Source: Cedecea sp000277545 (GTDB lineage Bacteria; Pseudomonadota; Gammaproteobacteria; Enterobacterales; Enterobacteriaceae). From it: a stretch of DNA of 64,000 nt. Made by a program: the position numbers and the translations under genes. The stretch lies in assembly GCA_050847315.1 (NCBI GenBank), contig CP193791.1. One strand, given 5' to 3'. Below are positions 42,652-57,600 of the stretch, one piece after another. Position 1 is the stretch's first letter. Every line of letters begins with the position of its first letter. Below the pieces are notes generated by a model. The model was not told the origin of the DNA, made no database searches, and worked only from the letters and a program-made list of their open reading frames with translations.

Positions 42652-45600
42652 ATGAGTAAGATTCTTGAAGTTATTTCCCGCAAGGACGCAGAGAAAACCC
42701 TGGTAACAGGCGATGGGAATCTCTCTGTGTCGCTTTCATCCCCCTCTGTCATTCAGATTCACGGCAGCGCTAAAGATGTGGCGCACTATCTGCGTCAGGG
42801 CAACGATCTGCTGGTATACATGAAAGACGGCAGCGTTATTCGCTGCAATGGCTATTTTGTGGAGGAAGAAGGGCGGTCTGGGCACCATTCAGAACTGGTG
42901 TTTGATGACGGCAAGGCACTGACGCATATCACTTTCGACGAAGCGGGCGCCGCGGTTGGCACCCAGGGCACGGCTTTAACGGCAACCTCCGTCCCCATTG
43001 AATCCATTGCACCATTCATGGACGGCTCTGCGCTCGGCGATGTGCCGTGGGGCTGGGTTGCTGGTGCCGTGGCCGGGGGCGCGGGTATCGGGGCGCTGCT
43101 GGCACACGGCGGCGGGAAGTCACACACCACCGTTATCGACAATACCAAAGAGGTCGAAAGCGCCCGGCCAACGTTCACGGTTACCGACAACAAAGGCGAC
43201 AGCAAAGGGCTGCTGAGCAGCAACGCGGTGACCGATGACGCAACGCCAACCTTCAGCGGCTCCGGACAGCCGGGAGCCACTATTCAGGTCAAAGACAGCA
43301 ACGGCAACACCATTGCCAGCACCATGGTCGACAGCAACGGCAACTGGAAAGTGCTGCTGAGCGAGCAGCCGGACGGGACGCACACCTACAGCGTGGTGCA
43401 AATCGACGGCAATAAAGTCACCTCTGCCGGGGATATTACCCTCAATGTTGTTACCGCTCAGGCTTCACTGACCGTCGCGACGACGGCAGGCGACAATATG
43501 ATCAACGCGGCGGAGCAGGCAAATGACGTTATCATCAGCGGCAGTTCGCAGGCGCTGGCCAGCGGCACGGCGTTAACCCTCACCCTGAACGGGAAAACTT
43601 ACAGCACAACCGTAGGTAGCGACGGCAGCTGGAGCGTAACCGTGCCTGCAGCCGACGCCAAAAACCTGGCGGACGGGAGCTGGACGGTAGCCGTGAGCGG
43701 GAAAGACGCCGCAGGCAACAATGTCACTGCCAGTGAAACGCTGGTGGTGGACACGAAAGCGCCTGGGCTAACGGTAAATGCCATCGCCGACGACAACATC
43801 ATTAATGCGGTTGAACACGGCGCGGCGGTGATCATCGGCGGTAAAACTGACGCCGAAGCCGGGCAGGTGGTCACGCTTAAGCTTAACGGCAAAACCTATA
43901 CCGCAACGGTAAGCGCAGACGGCAGCTGGAGCATGACCGTGCCGGCGGGTGATGTGCAGACTATGGCGGACAATAGCTACACGCTGAACTTCAGCGTCAG
44001 CGATAAAGCGGGCAACACCACCACCACTAACGCGTCCCTGCTGGTAGACACCACGCCGCCGGAAGCCAGCGTCAATACCGTGGCCGGGGATGATATTCTC
44101 AGCGTCAGCGAACAGGGTCAGGCACAGATCATTTCTGGCACCAGCCGTGGCGCAGCCCCTGGAGACAAGGTCACCGTTTCTATTGGAGGAGAAACCTTCC
44201 AAACCAGCGTGCAGCAGGACGGCAGCTGGAGCGTGGGCGTACCCAAAGAAATTATTTCATCGCTGCCGGAAGGCACAAATACCGTTACCGTAACCATCAC
44301 CGATGCGGCGGGAAACAGTGGCCGAGTAGACCATGACATCACCGTCAGCTCTACGCCGCCAGCGGTTGCCTTCCATCCGATAAGCCAGGACAACGTGCTG
44401 AACGCCATTGAGGCGACTCAGCCGTTAACGCTGAGCGGCACCAGCAATTTACCGGACGGCAGCACCGTCACCGTCAGGCTGAATAACGTCAATTATACCG
44501 CGGACGTTCAGGGCGGTGTCTGGCAGGTTCAGGTACCCGTTGATGATGTCGTCAAGCTGGGCGATACCACTTACACGCTGAGCGTCAGCGGCACGGACAG
44601 TACGGGAAATACGGGGACGGCGAATGCGACGCTGCTGGTTGATACGGCACTGCCTACGGTAGTGGTGTCGACCTTCGCGGGCGACAACCGCATCAACAAC
44701 AGCGAAATCGCTAACGACCAGACGCTGAGCGGGCGAGTCACCGGCGCGCGTGAAGGCGACACGGTTACCCTTAACGTAGGTGGAAAAAACTACACCACCA
44801 AAGTACAAAGCGATTTGACCTGGAGCATCACTGTTTCTGCGGGCGACCTGCAGGCGCTGGGCGATGGCGATGTCTCCGTGGTTGCGTCCGTGACCAACGG
44901 TCACGGCAATACAGGCCGGGGCGACAGCAGCTTTAATATCAACGCTCAGCTCCCGGGGCTGCGCATCAATACCGTGTCCGGGGATGACGTGATTAACGCC
45001 ATCGAGCAGCATCAGGATTTGACGGTGAGCGGCACCAGCTCACACCTCAACGCCGGGACAATTATTACCGTACGCGTGAATGGCGTGGATTACCCGGCGG
45101 CTGTAAGCGCCACCGGCATCTGGCAAATAGGGATCCCGGCAAGCGATCTGGCCAGCTGGCCGAACGGTAAGCTGGACATTAGCGCCAGTTCTGCCGATGA
45201 ATGGGGCAACCCGGTTGCGGCCTCCCGCCCGGTGGACGTTGACCTGAACTCCGTCGCTATCTCCATCAACAGCGTGACCAGCGATGACATGCTGAATGCG
45301 GTTGAGAAGGCCGCAGATCTTACCCTGGGCGGGAAAACTCAGGGCGTAGAAACCGGGCAAACTGTAGTCATTAAATTTGCCGGGCACACCTACACCACAA
45401 CCGTTAACGAAAACGGTGACTGGACGTATACCGTGCCAGCGGCGGATATGCGCGACATGATTGATGGCCGCGCAGAAGTGTCCGTGAGCGTTACCAATGC
45501 CAGCGGTAATAGCGCCAGCGGCGCAAGGGAAGTGCTGGTCGATACCCAGCCACCGTCAATCACGCTCCACAGCGTCACGGCTGACAATATTCTTAATCAT

Positions 45601-48600
45601 GCCGAAGCGGCACAAGACCTGGTCATCACCGGTACCAGCACCGCACAGCCGGGGCAAACGGTCACCGTGAACCTCAATAACCAAAGCTACACCGGGCAGG
45701 TGCTGGCCGATGGCACCTGGAGCATCACCGTGCCGGTTGCAGACCTGGCTAATCTAACCGACGGTAACTGGTCTATCAGCGCCAGCGTCAGCGACATAGC
45801 AGGCAACCCGGCCAGTACCAACCACGGCATGCTGGTCGATACCACCGTGCCGGTGGTCACCATCAATGTTTTCGCTGGCGATAACATCGTTAACCGCACC
45901 GAACATTCCCAGGCGCAGATCTTGTCCGGTAAAGCCACCGGCGCGGCCGCGGGCGACAGCGTTAAAGTCACCGTTAACGGCGTCGAGTATTCTACGGTGC
46001 TGGACGCCGGTGGAAACTGGAGCATTGGCCTGCCTGCAGAGGTGATAGGCGGTCTGGCAGACGGCAAATATACCGCAACGGTCGCGGTGACGGATAAAGC
46101 AGGCAACGTCGGCGGCAGCTCGCTGGCGTTTGATGTTGCTACCGGACTGCCGCAAATCACCATCAATGTCATCGCGCAGGATGACGTGATTAACGCGGCA
46201 GAAAAGAGCGCAGAAGTTACCATTAGCGGGACCAGCAACCAGCCGGACGGGACACAAATCACCGTGAATCTGAACGGCGTTGACTATGCTGCCGTCGTCA
46301 ACGGCAGTGCCTGGAGCGTTAAGATCCCGGCGCTGGACGTCGCAAAATTGGGTGAAGCTAACTATACCGTTAACGCATCGGTCACGGATGCCAGCGGTAA
46401 CAGCAATTCTGCCAGTCACAGCGTGCTGGTCGACAGCTCGCTGCCTGTCATCACTATTAATACCGTCGCGGGCGACAACATCATCAACCTGGCGGAGGTT
46501 AACGCCGGACAGGTGCTCAGCGGCAGCGCGTTCAACGCGGCGGCAGGAGATGAAGTTACCGTCATTCTTGGCGGTAAAAGCTATACGGTTACCGTCCAGA
46601 GCGACCTGAGCTGGAGTTTGCCGCTGAGCAAAGAGATGCTCACCGCGCTGGGCGATGGTGAGCTTACCGTTCACGCCTCCGTCACCAACGGGCGCGGTAA
46701 CACCGGCAGCACGGATCATGACATCACGATCGCAGCCCAGCTGCCGGGCCTGCGTATTAATACTATCGCGGGCGATGACGTGATCAACCTCGCGGAGCAT
46801 AGCCAGGATCTCATTGTCAGCGGCACCAGCATTGGCCTCAACGCGGGTAGCGTGGTGACCGTGACGCTAAACGGCAAAGACTATCTGGCGACGGTAAACG
46901 CCGACGGCACCTGGAGCGCCGCCGTACCGGGAAGCGACGTTAGCCGCTGGCCTGACGGCGTGCTGACGGTAACCGCAAAAGCAGAGGATGGCGCCCAAAA
47001 TCCGGTCAGCATCGACGGTATCGTGGATGTCGATTTAGCGCCGGTGTCCATCAGCGTGAATAGCGTCACGGCCGATAACGTGCTGAACGCGGCAGAAAAA
47101 GGCAGCGATCTGGTGCTCTCCGGCTTGACCACTAACGTTGAGCCGGGCCAGACCGTCAGCATTACCTTCGCCGGGCATCGCTATACCACCGTCGTGAATG
47201 ACGACGGGAGCTGGCGCTATACCGTACCAGCCGCCGACATGGCAAAACTGAAAGACGGTGATGCCCAGGTGACCGTCAGCGTCAGCAACGTGAACGGTAA
47301 CCCGGCAAACGCCGCCCAGGAATACAGCGTGGACGCCAGCGCGCCAACGCTACTTATCGATCCGCTGAGCGGGGATAACCTGCTTAACGCCGCAGAAGCG
47401 AAGCAGCCGCTGATTGTCAGCGGCAGCAGCAGCGCAGAGCCGGGGCAGGACGTTACGGTGACGCTGAATAACGTCAACTATACCGCGACCGTTGGCGCCG
47501 ATGGCCGCTGGAGCGTCAGCGTTCCGGCCAATGATTTAGCCGCGCTCAAGGACGGCATCATCACCGTCAGCGCCTCCGTGGCTGACAAAGCAGGTAACCC
47601 TGCAAACGCCGATCGCGGCATGCTGGTTGATATTACCGAGCCGAAGCTGACTATCGATACCGTGGCAGGCGATGACATCATTAATGCCAGCGAGCATAAC
47701 CAGGCCCACACCGTGAGCGGCACCAGCACCGGAGCTGCTGCGGGGGATGTGGTTACCGTCGTGGTGACCAACGGGCAGGGAACGTCGTTCACCTTCACCA
47801 CAACGCTTGATGCCGGGGGTAACTGGAATGTCGGCATCCCGGCGTCGGTCATTAATGGCCTGGCGGACGGCAGCTACACCATCACCGCCAGCGTCACCGA
47901 TGCGGCTGGCAACAGCGGCAGCGCCGATCGCGGCCTGAGCGTGAATACCGCGCTGCCGGCGATCTCGATTGCCGCCATTGCGGTGGATGACGTCATTAAC
48001 GCGACGGAAAAGGGGCAGGACCTTGTGCTTTCCGGGACCAGCAACCAGCCCGCTGGCACCCTCATCACCGTCACCCTGAACGGGATTACTTACCAGGCCG
48101 TGGCCGGAACCGACGGCAGCTGGAGCACAACGATTCCGGCTTCTGCCGTCAGCAAGCTGGGTGAGGCTAATTACACGGTGACCGCGGCGGTAACCGATGC
48201 CCACGGTAATAGCAATAGCGACAGCCACAGCGTGCAGGTCGATAGCGCCTTGCCAACCGTTACTATCAACAACGTCACCAGCGACAATATTCTCAATATC
48301 ACGGAAATCGCCAGCGGCCAGACGCTCAGCGGCCTCGTCACCGGGGCGGTAAAAGGTGACGTTGTCACTATTAATCTCGGCGGCAAGCTGTATCAGGCGA
48401 CCGTCCAGGACGATTTGAGCTGGAGCCTGTTGGTTTCCAAAGAGATCCTCACCGCGCTGGGCAACGGCGAGCTGACCATTACTGCTTCTGTGACCAACGG
48501 ACACGGCAACACCGGCAGCGGCAGTCGCGATATTGTTATCGACGCGAACCTGCCGGGGCTGCGCGTGGGCACCGTCGCGGGCGATGACGTGATTAACGCC

Positions 48601-51600
48601 ATCGAGCATAACCAGAACCTGATTATCAACGGCACCAGCACCGGCCTCAGCGCGGGCAGCGCGGTAACCGTAACGATTAACGGTAAAGACTACGCGGCAA
48701 CCGTTCGCGCGGACGGCAGCTGGCAGGCCGCCGTACCGGGAGAAGATGTCGCTCGCTGGGCAGAAGGTGCCGTCACCATTGAGGTGAAGGGCAGCAGCGG
48801 CGCGGGAAATGATGTGGCTATCCAGCATCAGGTTACCGTCGATCTCAGCGAAGTGGTGATCGGAATTAACGCCATAACCGGCGATAATGTATTGAACGCC
48901 GCCGAAAAGAGCGCCAACCTCGAACTCTCCGGCACGACGCAAAACGTAGAGCCGGGGCAAACCGTCAGCATTACCTTTGCCGGGCACACCTACACCGCCA
49001 CGGTTCAGGCGGACGGCAGCTGGAAGTACACCGTCCCGGCGGCGGATATGGTGAACCTGAAAGAGGGTGACACCACCGTTCAGGTGAGCGTGACCAACAA
49101 AAATGGCAACAGCACAGAAGCGGCGCAAAACGTCAGCGTCGACAGCCTTGCTCCGACCCTGACCGTGGATCCTGTCAGCCAGGATAACCTGCTGAATGCC
49201 GCAGAGGCTAAGCAGGATCTGATTATCAGCGGAACCAGTACCGCAGAGGCGGGCCAGACCGTGACCGTGCAGCTGAACGGCGAAAGCTATCAGGCAACGG
49301 TAAAGGCAGACGGAAACTGGAGCCTGACCGTACCTGCATCGGACGTCGGCAAACTGGTTGAGGGTAACGTCACCGTCACCGCAAGCGTGGAAGACCGCGC
49401 GGGTAACCCGGGCAGCGCCAGCCGCGACGTGCTGGTTGATAAAACCGTGCCTGAAGTGACCATCGGCACCGTCGCTACTGACGACGTGATTAACCAGACC
49501 GAACACGGCCAGGCGCAGGTGATCTCCGGTACCAGCACCGGCGCGCAGGCTGGCGATATTGTTACCGTTACGCTAGGCGGTAAAAGCTACACCGGCGTAG
49601 TGGACGCGAGCGGGAACTGGAGCGTCGGCATCCCGCGGGCGGATATCAGCGCGCTGGGCGATAACACCTACACCGTGACGGCCTCCATTACCGACAAAGC
49701 GGGAAATACCGGCGATGCGATTCATAGCGTCAAGGTCGATACCGCGGCACCAACCCTGACCATCGACATTATTGCGGGGGACAACATCCTCAATGCCGAT
49801 GAGAAAACCGGGGATGTCATCATCAGCGGTTCCTCTACCGGGCTGGCGAGCGGGAGCGCCGTCACCGTACATCTGAACGGTAAAAACTATGCCGCTACCG
49901 TGGGCGACGACGGCAAATGGTCCACCACCGTACCAGCAGGCGACGTGGGCAAACTTGGCGAGGCCTTCTATGAGGTTTCCGTCAGCGCCAGCAACGGCGT
50001 GGGCAACGCTGGCAGCCAGAGCAGCACGCTGGAAGTCGCCTCTACGCTGCCGGGCGTTATTATCAATGCCGTGGCGATCGACGACATTATCAATGCCTCC
50101 GAGCTGGCCGCTGGCCAGACGATCACCGGGCGCGTGACCGGCGTGCAGGCCGGCGCAGACGTGACCATTAACATCGGCGGCGTCAACTATACCGCGAAGG
50201 TGCAAAGCGATCTCACCTGGAGCCTGGCCCTTAGCCAGGATGTGCTGACCGCACTGGGCGACGGCTCGCTTAAAATTAATGCTTCCGTGACGGACGGCGC
50301 GGGTAACACCGGTACCGGCTCTCGCGAAGTCACTATCGACGCGGCCCTGCCGGGCATCCGGATTAATACCATTGCGGGCGATGACGTTATCAACGCCATT
50401 GAACATGGCCTGAACCTGGTCATCAACGGCACCAGCCGCGGCCTGAGCGAAGGCAGTGCGGTAACCGTGACCATCAACGGTAAAGACTATGCCGCGACGG
50501 TACGCGCCGACGGCAGTTGGCAGACTGTGGTGCCAGGAAACGAAGTCAGCCAGTGGCAGGCCGGAGATATTACCGTTTCGGCAGGCGGAACCAGCAGCTC
50601 AGGCAACCCGGTGTCCATCGATCACACCGTCAATGTTGATCTCAGCGCGGTGGCGATAACCATCGGCCAGATTGCCGGGGACGACGTGCTGAACGCTGCC
50701 GAGAAGGGCGCTGATTTATTGCTGTCCGGAGCAACACAGAATGTGGAGGCCGGGCAGACCATCACCATTACCTTTGCCGGGCACACCTACACTACTCAGG
50801 TAGCAAGCGACGGTAGCTGGACATTCACCGTACCGGCTAATGATATGAAAGGGTTGAAAGACGGCGAGACTTCTGTGGAAGTTAGCGTCGCTAACGTGAG
50901 CGGTAACGGAGCATCGGCCGGGCGTGAAATCAGCGTGGATACCGCAGCCCCGACCCTGCAAATCAACACTATCGCCGGGGATGACGTGCTCAATGCAGCC
51001 GAGGCCGGGCAGCCGCTGGTCATCAACGGTACCAGCAATGCGGAGCCGGGCCAGACCGTGACCGTGAAGCTGAATAATGAAACTTATACCGGTACCGTGC
51101 AGGCTGACGGAACGTGGAGCATAACCGTTCCGGCGGAGAAAGCTTCTGCGCTTGGTGACGGCGTCTATTCCGTTGCAGCCAGCGTCAGCGATGCCGCAGG
51201 CAACCACACCTCCGCAAACCATAACTTCAGCGTGGACGTCACCGTGCCGACCATCTCCTTTGGTGTGGTTGCGGGCGACGATGTGATTAACCTCGCCGAG
51301 CACGGGCAGGCACAAATTATCTCCGGTTCCAGCAGCGGCGCTGCGGCAGGGGACAAAATTACCGTGACCATTGGCTCCAACAGCTGGACCACCACCGTGG
51401 ACGCTGCGGGCAACTGGAGCATTGGCGTCCCGGCCAGCGTCGTCAGCCAGCTGGCGGACGGCACCGTCACTATTCACGCCAGCCTGACGGATGCAGCAGG
51501 TAATACGGGGATCGGTAGCCATGACGTTGTGGTCAATACCGGTTTACCGTCGCTCAGCTTCAATCCGTTAAGCGGTGACAACGTGCTTAACGCCAGTGAA

Positions 51601-54600
51601 AAAGGGGAAACATTAACCCTGAGCGGGACCAGCGCTAATCTGGCCCCGGGCACTGCGGTTATTGTCACGCTGAACGGTAAAAATTATACCGCCACCACCG
51701 ACGCCAGCGGTAACTGGAGTGTTGACGTTCAGCCGGGCGATCTGGTCGGGCTGGGCGAAGCCAACTATACGCTGACCGCTACCGCAACAAGCGCTATCGG
51801 TAACAGTGCCAGCACTCACGCCAGTTTGTTGGTCGACACCGCCGCGCCGGGCGTCACGATTAATCCAGTGACCGCAGACAACGTCCTTAACGCGTCTGAA
51901 ATCGCAGCAGGCCAGACTCTGAGCGGAAAAGTCAGCAATGCGGCAGCCGGCGACACAGTCACGATCAATCTGGGGGGGAAAACCTACACCGCGACGGTGC
52001 AGAGCGATCTGAGCTGGAGCCTCGACCTGCCTGCTAGCGTGCTTACCGCCCTGGGGAACGGAAAACTCACCGCCACGGCCTCGGTCACTAACGGGCACGG
52101 CAACAGCGGCACGGCAGAACGTGAATTTACCATTGATGCCAGCCTGCCGGGTCTTCGGATCCACACCGTGGCGGGGGACGATGTGATCAACGCCATTGAA
52201 CACAATCAGAACCTGATTGTTAGCGGAAGCGCTAGCGGTATGAGCGCAGGCAGTACCGTGACCGTCACCATCAACGGCAAAGGCTACCTGGCAACGGTGA
52301 GCGCCAGCGGAACCTGGTCGGCCGCCGTACCTGCGGAAGATGTCAGCCAGTGGGCGGCAGGCAATGTCACTGTTACCGCCGCGGGCAGCAGTAGCGCGGG
52401 GAACCCGATCTCTATCGATCGCATGGTGAATGTCGACCTCAGTCCGGTTGCGGTCAGCGTTGACGCTATCACAGCAGATAACGTGCTTAACGCGGCTGAG
52501 AAAGGGGCCGATCTGGTTCTTTCAGGTAAGACCCAGAACGTTGAGGCCGGGCAAAACGTCACCATTCTTTTCGGCGGGCACACCTATACGGCGCAGGTTG
52601 CGGCCGACGGGAGCTGGAGTTACACCGTGCCAGCAGGCGATATGGCTGGGCTGAAGGATGGCGATGCGTCAGTAAAAGCTACCGTGACTAACGTGAACGG
52701 CAACGGAGCCAGCGCAGAGCGTGAGTTCAGCGTGGATGCCACGCCGCCGGGGCTTGCCATTGACCCCATTGCCACGGACAACGTTATCAATGCCGCAGAA
52801 GCAGGCGCGGGCGTCGTCGTCACCGGAACGTCAAACGCGGAAGCCGGACAGACGGTCACGCTGACCCTGGACGGAAAAACCTATACTGGCGTAGTGAAAG
52901 CGGACGGCACCTGGAGCGTAACGCTTGATGCTACAGCCCTGGGGAGCCTGGCAGATAACAACTATCAGATTAGTGCGAGCGTCAGCGATGCGGCGGGTAA
53001 CGGATCAACCAGCAGCAAAACGATAACGCTAGACACCACCGCGCCGACGATCGGCTTTAACGTCGTGGCGGGTGACGACATCATCAACTTTGAAGAGCAC
53101 GCTCAGGCGCAGATTATCTCTGGCTCCAGCAGCGGCGCAGCGGCAGGGAATAAAATTGTTATTACCCTCAACGGCACTCAGTATGTCACCCAGATAGATG
53201 CCAACGGCAACTGGAGCATAGGCGTCCCGGCTTCGGCGATTTCATCGCTGAAAAACGGCACGGCAACGATTACCGCCACGCTCACCGACGGCGCCGGCAA
53301 CGAGGGCACTAACACCCATACGGTTGAGGTTAACGCCGTCCGTGTCGGGCTAACCATCGGGACTATTAGCGATGACGACGTGATTAACGCCGCAGAATCT
53401 CAGCAGGATTTGGTTATCGGCGGAGGTAGCGCTGAACTGGCCGTGGGCACTCAGGTGACCGTTACGCTGAACGGCGTACAGTACCACACCACTGTTCAAC
53501 AAGGCGGCGGCTGGAGCGTTACCGTGCCGGCGAATCAGGTACAAAACCTGGTGCATGGTAACGGCTACACGGTCGTGGCATCGGCGACGGACGGCGCAAA
53601 TAACGCCACTTCGGCAAGCCATAACATCACCATAGACACCGCAGCGCCGGTCATCACCCTCGCCGATATCTCCGGTGACAACGTGATCAACGCGGCGGAA
53701 CAGCAGCTGCCGTTAACCATTCGCGGTACCAGCAGCGCGGAAGCCGGGCAAAAAGTGACCGTTAAGCTGGGAAGCGGGAGCTACGAAGCTACGGTGCAGA
53801 CGGACGGCTCCTGGAGCGTGACCGTTGCCGCGGACGACCTGGCGAAGCTTACCGACGGTGACTTCAACGTTAGCGCCTCCGTTCAGGATAAGGCAGGAAA
53901 CCCGGGCAGCGCGGATCGTACTTTGACGGTGGACACTACCCCGCCAACCATCACCTTTAACAAGGTGGCGGGGGACGACATCATCAACAGCGCCGAGCAG
54001 CAGGCAGGCCAGGTCATTAGCGGCACCACTGACGCTCATCCTGGGCAGACGGTAACCATCACCTTCAATAATCACTCTTATAAGGCGGTGGTGAGCGACA
54101 CCGGAACATGGTCTGTGACCGTCCCGGCACAGGACTTCCTGGGCGCGACAGACGGCAGTTACCAGATTTCCGCCAGCGTTAGCGATAAAGCCGGGAACAG
54201 CAGCAGTGCGAATAAGCAGGTGACCCTGAACGGCGAGGTGCCGACCATCAGCGTCAATGACTTCGCGCAGGACAACATTGTCAGCGCCGCAGAACACGGC
54301 ACTCCGCTGGTGATAAGCGGCGTGACCAACGCGCCTGCGGGCCAGACGGTGACTATCACCCTGAATAATCAGAGCTATACCACCACGGTCAACGGCGACG
54401 GCACCTGGAGCTACACCCTCGGCAGCGGTGCGGTTTCCGCGCTGGTCGATGGCGGCTCGTATGTGATTCATGCCAGCGTCAGCAACAGCATCGGTAACAG
54501 TGCGGGAGCAGATCGCACCGTCACGGTGGACACCACACCGCCGCAGATGACCATTACCATTGACGCTCTGCAAAACGACACCGGGCTGAGCAAGACTGAC

Positions 54601-57600
54601 TTTATTACCGCCGATAACAAGGTGGTGGTGAAAGGTTCCCTGAGCGCGGCACTCGGCAATAACGAAAAGGCGCAGATAAGCCTCGACGGGGGATCCAGCT
54701 GGATTGACCTTGTGGTTAACGGCAAATCCTGGAGCTATGCCGACGGGCGCACGCTGCCGGACGGTATCGTGACCTATAACGTACGCGTCATCGACAATGC
54801 CGGCAACGTGGGCTCGACGGCAACGCAAAACGTAACTATTGATACTGTTGCGCCGGATGCCAGTAAAACCATTACCGTTGAGGCCATTACCCAGGATACG
54901 GGTCTCGATGCGCACGACTTTATTACCAGTGACAATACGCTGACCATTAGCGGCAAGTTAGGGGGAACGCTGGCGGCCGGTGAACATGCCCAGATCAGTA
55001 TTGATGGCGGAAAAACCTGGGTTGACGTGAGTATCAGCGGCACCACATGGAGCTACATCGATAGCCGCACGCTGGCCGACGGGGATTATCTCTATCAACT
55101 GCGCGTGATTGATGATGCGGGCAATATCGGAGCAACCACCAGCCAGTTGGTCACCGTTGATACCGTGGCACCGGATGCGAGCAAATCCGTAACCATTGAC
55201 CGCATTGCCGACGATACAGGGCTGAGTAATAGCGACTTTGTCACCAGCGACACCTCGCTGACTATCCACGGTTCTCTGGGCGCTTCACTGCTGGACGGCG
55301 AATATGTGCAGATAAGCATGGACGGAGGCCTCACCTGGAAAACGGTCACCACGGTAGGCACAACCTGGTACTTTACCGACGGGCGAACGTTAACTGACGG
55401 CACGTATCAATACTATGTTCGCGTGGTCGACGCTGCGGGTAATGTCGGGCAGAGCGCTTCTCAGACGGTAACGGTAGACACCACGCCGCCGGATGCGGCT
55501 ATCACCGTTACCGTGGACAGCATCACCACCGACAGCGGCTTCAGCAACAGCGACTTTATCACCAACGATAACACGCTGACGCTGAACGGCTCACTTGGCG
55601 CGGTGCTTGGCAAAAATGAATATGTTCAGGTGAGCTTCGACGGCGGAGCCAACTGGGTTAACGCCACGTCCGTCAACGGGACAAGCTGGAGCTATACCGA
55701 TGGCCGCCAGCTTGCGGACGGTAACCACACCTGGCAGGTTCGCGTTGTCGACCTTGCTGGAAACGTGGGAGCAACCACCAGCCAGACGGTAACGGTAGAT
55801 ACCGTCGCGCCAACCTACGGCATCACCATCGACAGTATTTCGGATGATACCGGGCAGAGCGCCAGCGACTTTATCACTATGGATACCACGCTCACGCTGA
55901 ACGGCACCCTGGGCCACGCCCTTGCCAGCGACGAGCGTGTGCAAATCAGCCTGGACGGCGGTCAGAGCTGGGTGGATGCCGTGGTGAACGGCACGGCGTG
56001 GCATTACGTGGATGGACGTACATTGCCGGACGGCGACCATCTTTATCAGGTGCGGATTATCGATCAGGCCGGAAACGTGGGTTCAACCGCAGCCCAGGTT
56101 GTCACCGTTGATACCGTAGCGCCGGATACCGTCGGCACTATCGTCAGCTATACGGATAATGACGGCGAGCGTACCGGTAATTTCGACAGCAGCTACTCCA
56201 CCGACGATACCTCGCCGGTGCTGAACGGTACGCTGAACCATGCGCTGGCCGACGGTGAAATTGCCCAGATCTTCCGCGATGGCGTGCTGGTAGGCAAGGT
56301 GACCATTACCGGCGGTACAAGCTGGACCTTTGCGGATTCTGGCCTGCTGGACGGAAATTACCACTATGTTCTGCGCGTGACGGACAAAGCGGGGAACTAC
56401 ACCGAGTCGAACGACTTCACGCTGACGGTCGATACCTCGGTGCCGACGACAATTGCCCACGTAGATGCGGTATCGACTTCAGATACCACGCCGATTCTCA
56501 CCGGGGATGTCAGTGCCCAACTGATGAATGGTGAATTCGTGGTCGTGACCGTGAATGGCAAAACGTACAGCTCCGAGCGCGGAGGTCCGGTGGTGGTCGA
56601 TCCTTCATCCAACCGCTGGTATCTGCAAATTCCTGACAGCGACCTGCTGGGGCTGAACAGCTACAACGTCACCGCCCAAGTGAAGAGCAGCGCGGGTAAC
56701 GGCAACAACACAGGGATCCAGACAGGATCGCTGGTCGTGCATGCCGAAACGGCCAATGACACCAGCTGGGCGAACACGGCGGGCAATGCGAACAACAGCG
56801 CCAGCACGTTAATGCTCAACAATAACGGCCTGTGGACGCTGGTGACCAATACCTCAGTATACAACGGCACGGATCTGAACAGTTACACCCAGACGTCGCT
56901 GCCTAATACGCGTGCGAATACCGTCAGCTACACCGCGCTGGACTTTGACCGTAACGGCACCGTTGATATATACGGCACGGAAACCACTTACGGCAACGCG
57001 GTACAGACCATGTGGATCGCCAACGCCAATGGCACTTATACCACCAGTACCCAGGCCAACGGCACCACGATCTGGTACGGCGGCGTTATCGCCTATGACA
57101 AAAACGGCGATGGTTATGTCGACCTGGCCTACGGTGACGCCGGGGGCGACTCCAGAACCTACCTGATTAACAACAAGGGTAGCATGGTGGCCGACGGGAC
57201 CAATGGCAACGGCGGCTTGACCGGCGTCAGCTACCGCGAACTGTCCGGCGTGGACATCAACAATGACGGTAACATCGATATTGTTCAGCATACCAACAGC
57301 AACGGGACCAGTGCGCTGAGCGTGATTTCTAACAACGGCAGCAAGCTGACGACCCTGCAGTCTATTGCCAACGTGTTTGTCGATAACGCGGCGAACACGA
57401 CGACCGCTGCCTCCATGACGTGGGCCGACTTCAACGGCGATGGCTACCTGGATCTCTATATCGCCACCGGTCGGAGCGTGACCTCTGCGACGGTGAATTA
57501 CAGCGGGAAGATTTTCTACAACGATGGCAATGGTCAGTTGAACAGCAACTACACCAGCGTGGAGTCTACGTCGACCGCGGCTAACGCAGGCTATATGTCC

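Noticed and set aside
47536..49506. Long minus-strand open frame (656 codons), and several others, opposite the adhesin gene
   Set aside because: The repeated codon pattern of the sense gene avoids stops in the antisense frame. No ribosome site or recognisable domain; the frames recur with the super-repeat.
43759..53643. Regular repeats that might suggest a CRISPR array or minisatellite
   Set aside because: The period is about 300 bp per domain and 1.8 kb per unit, the copies are diverged, and all of it is one coding frame.
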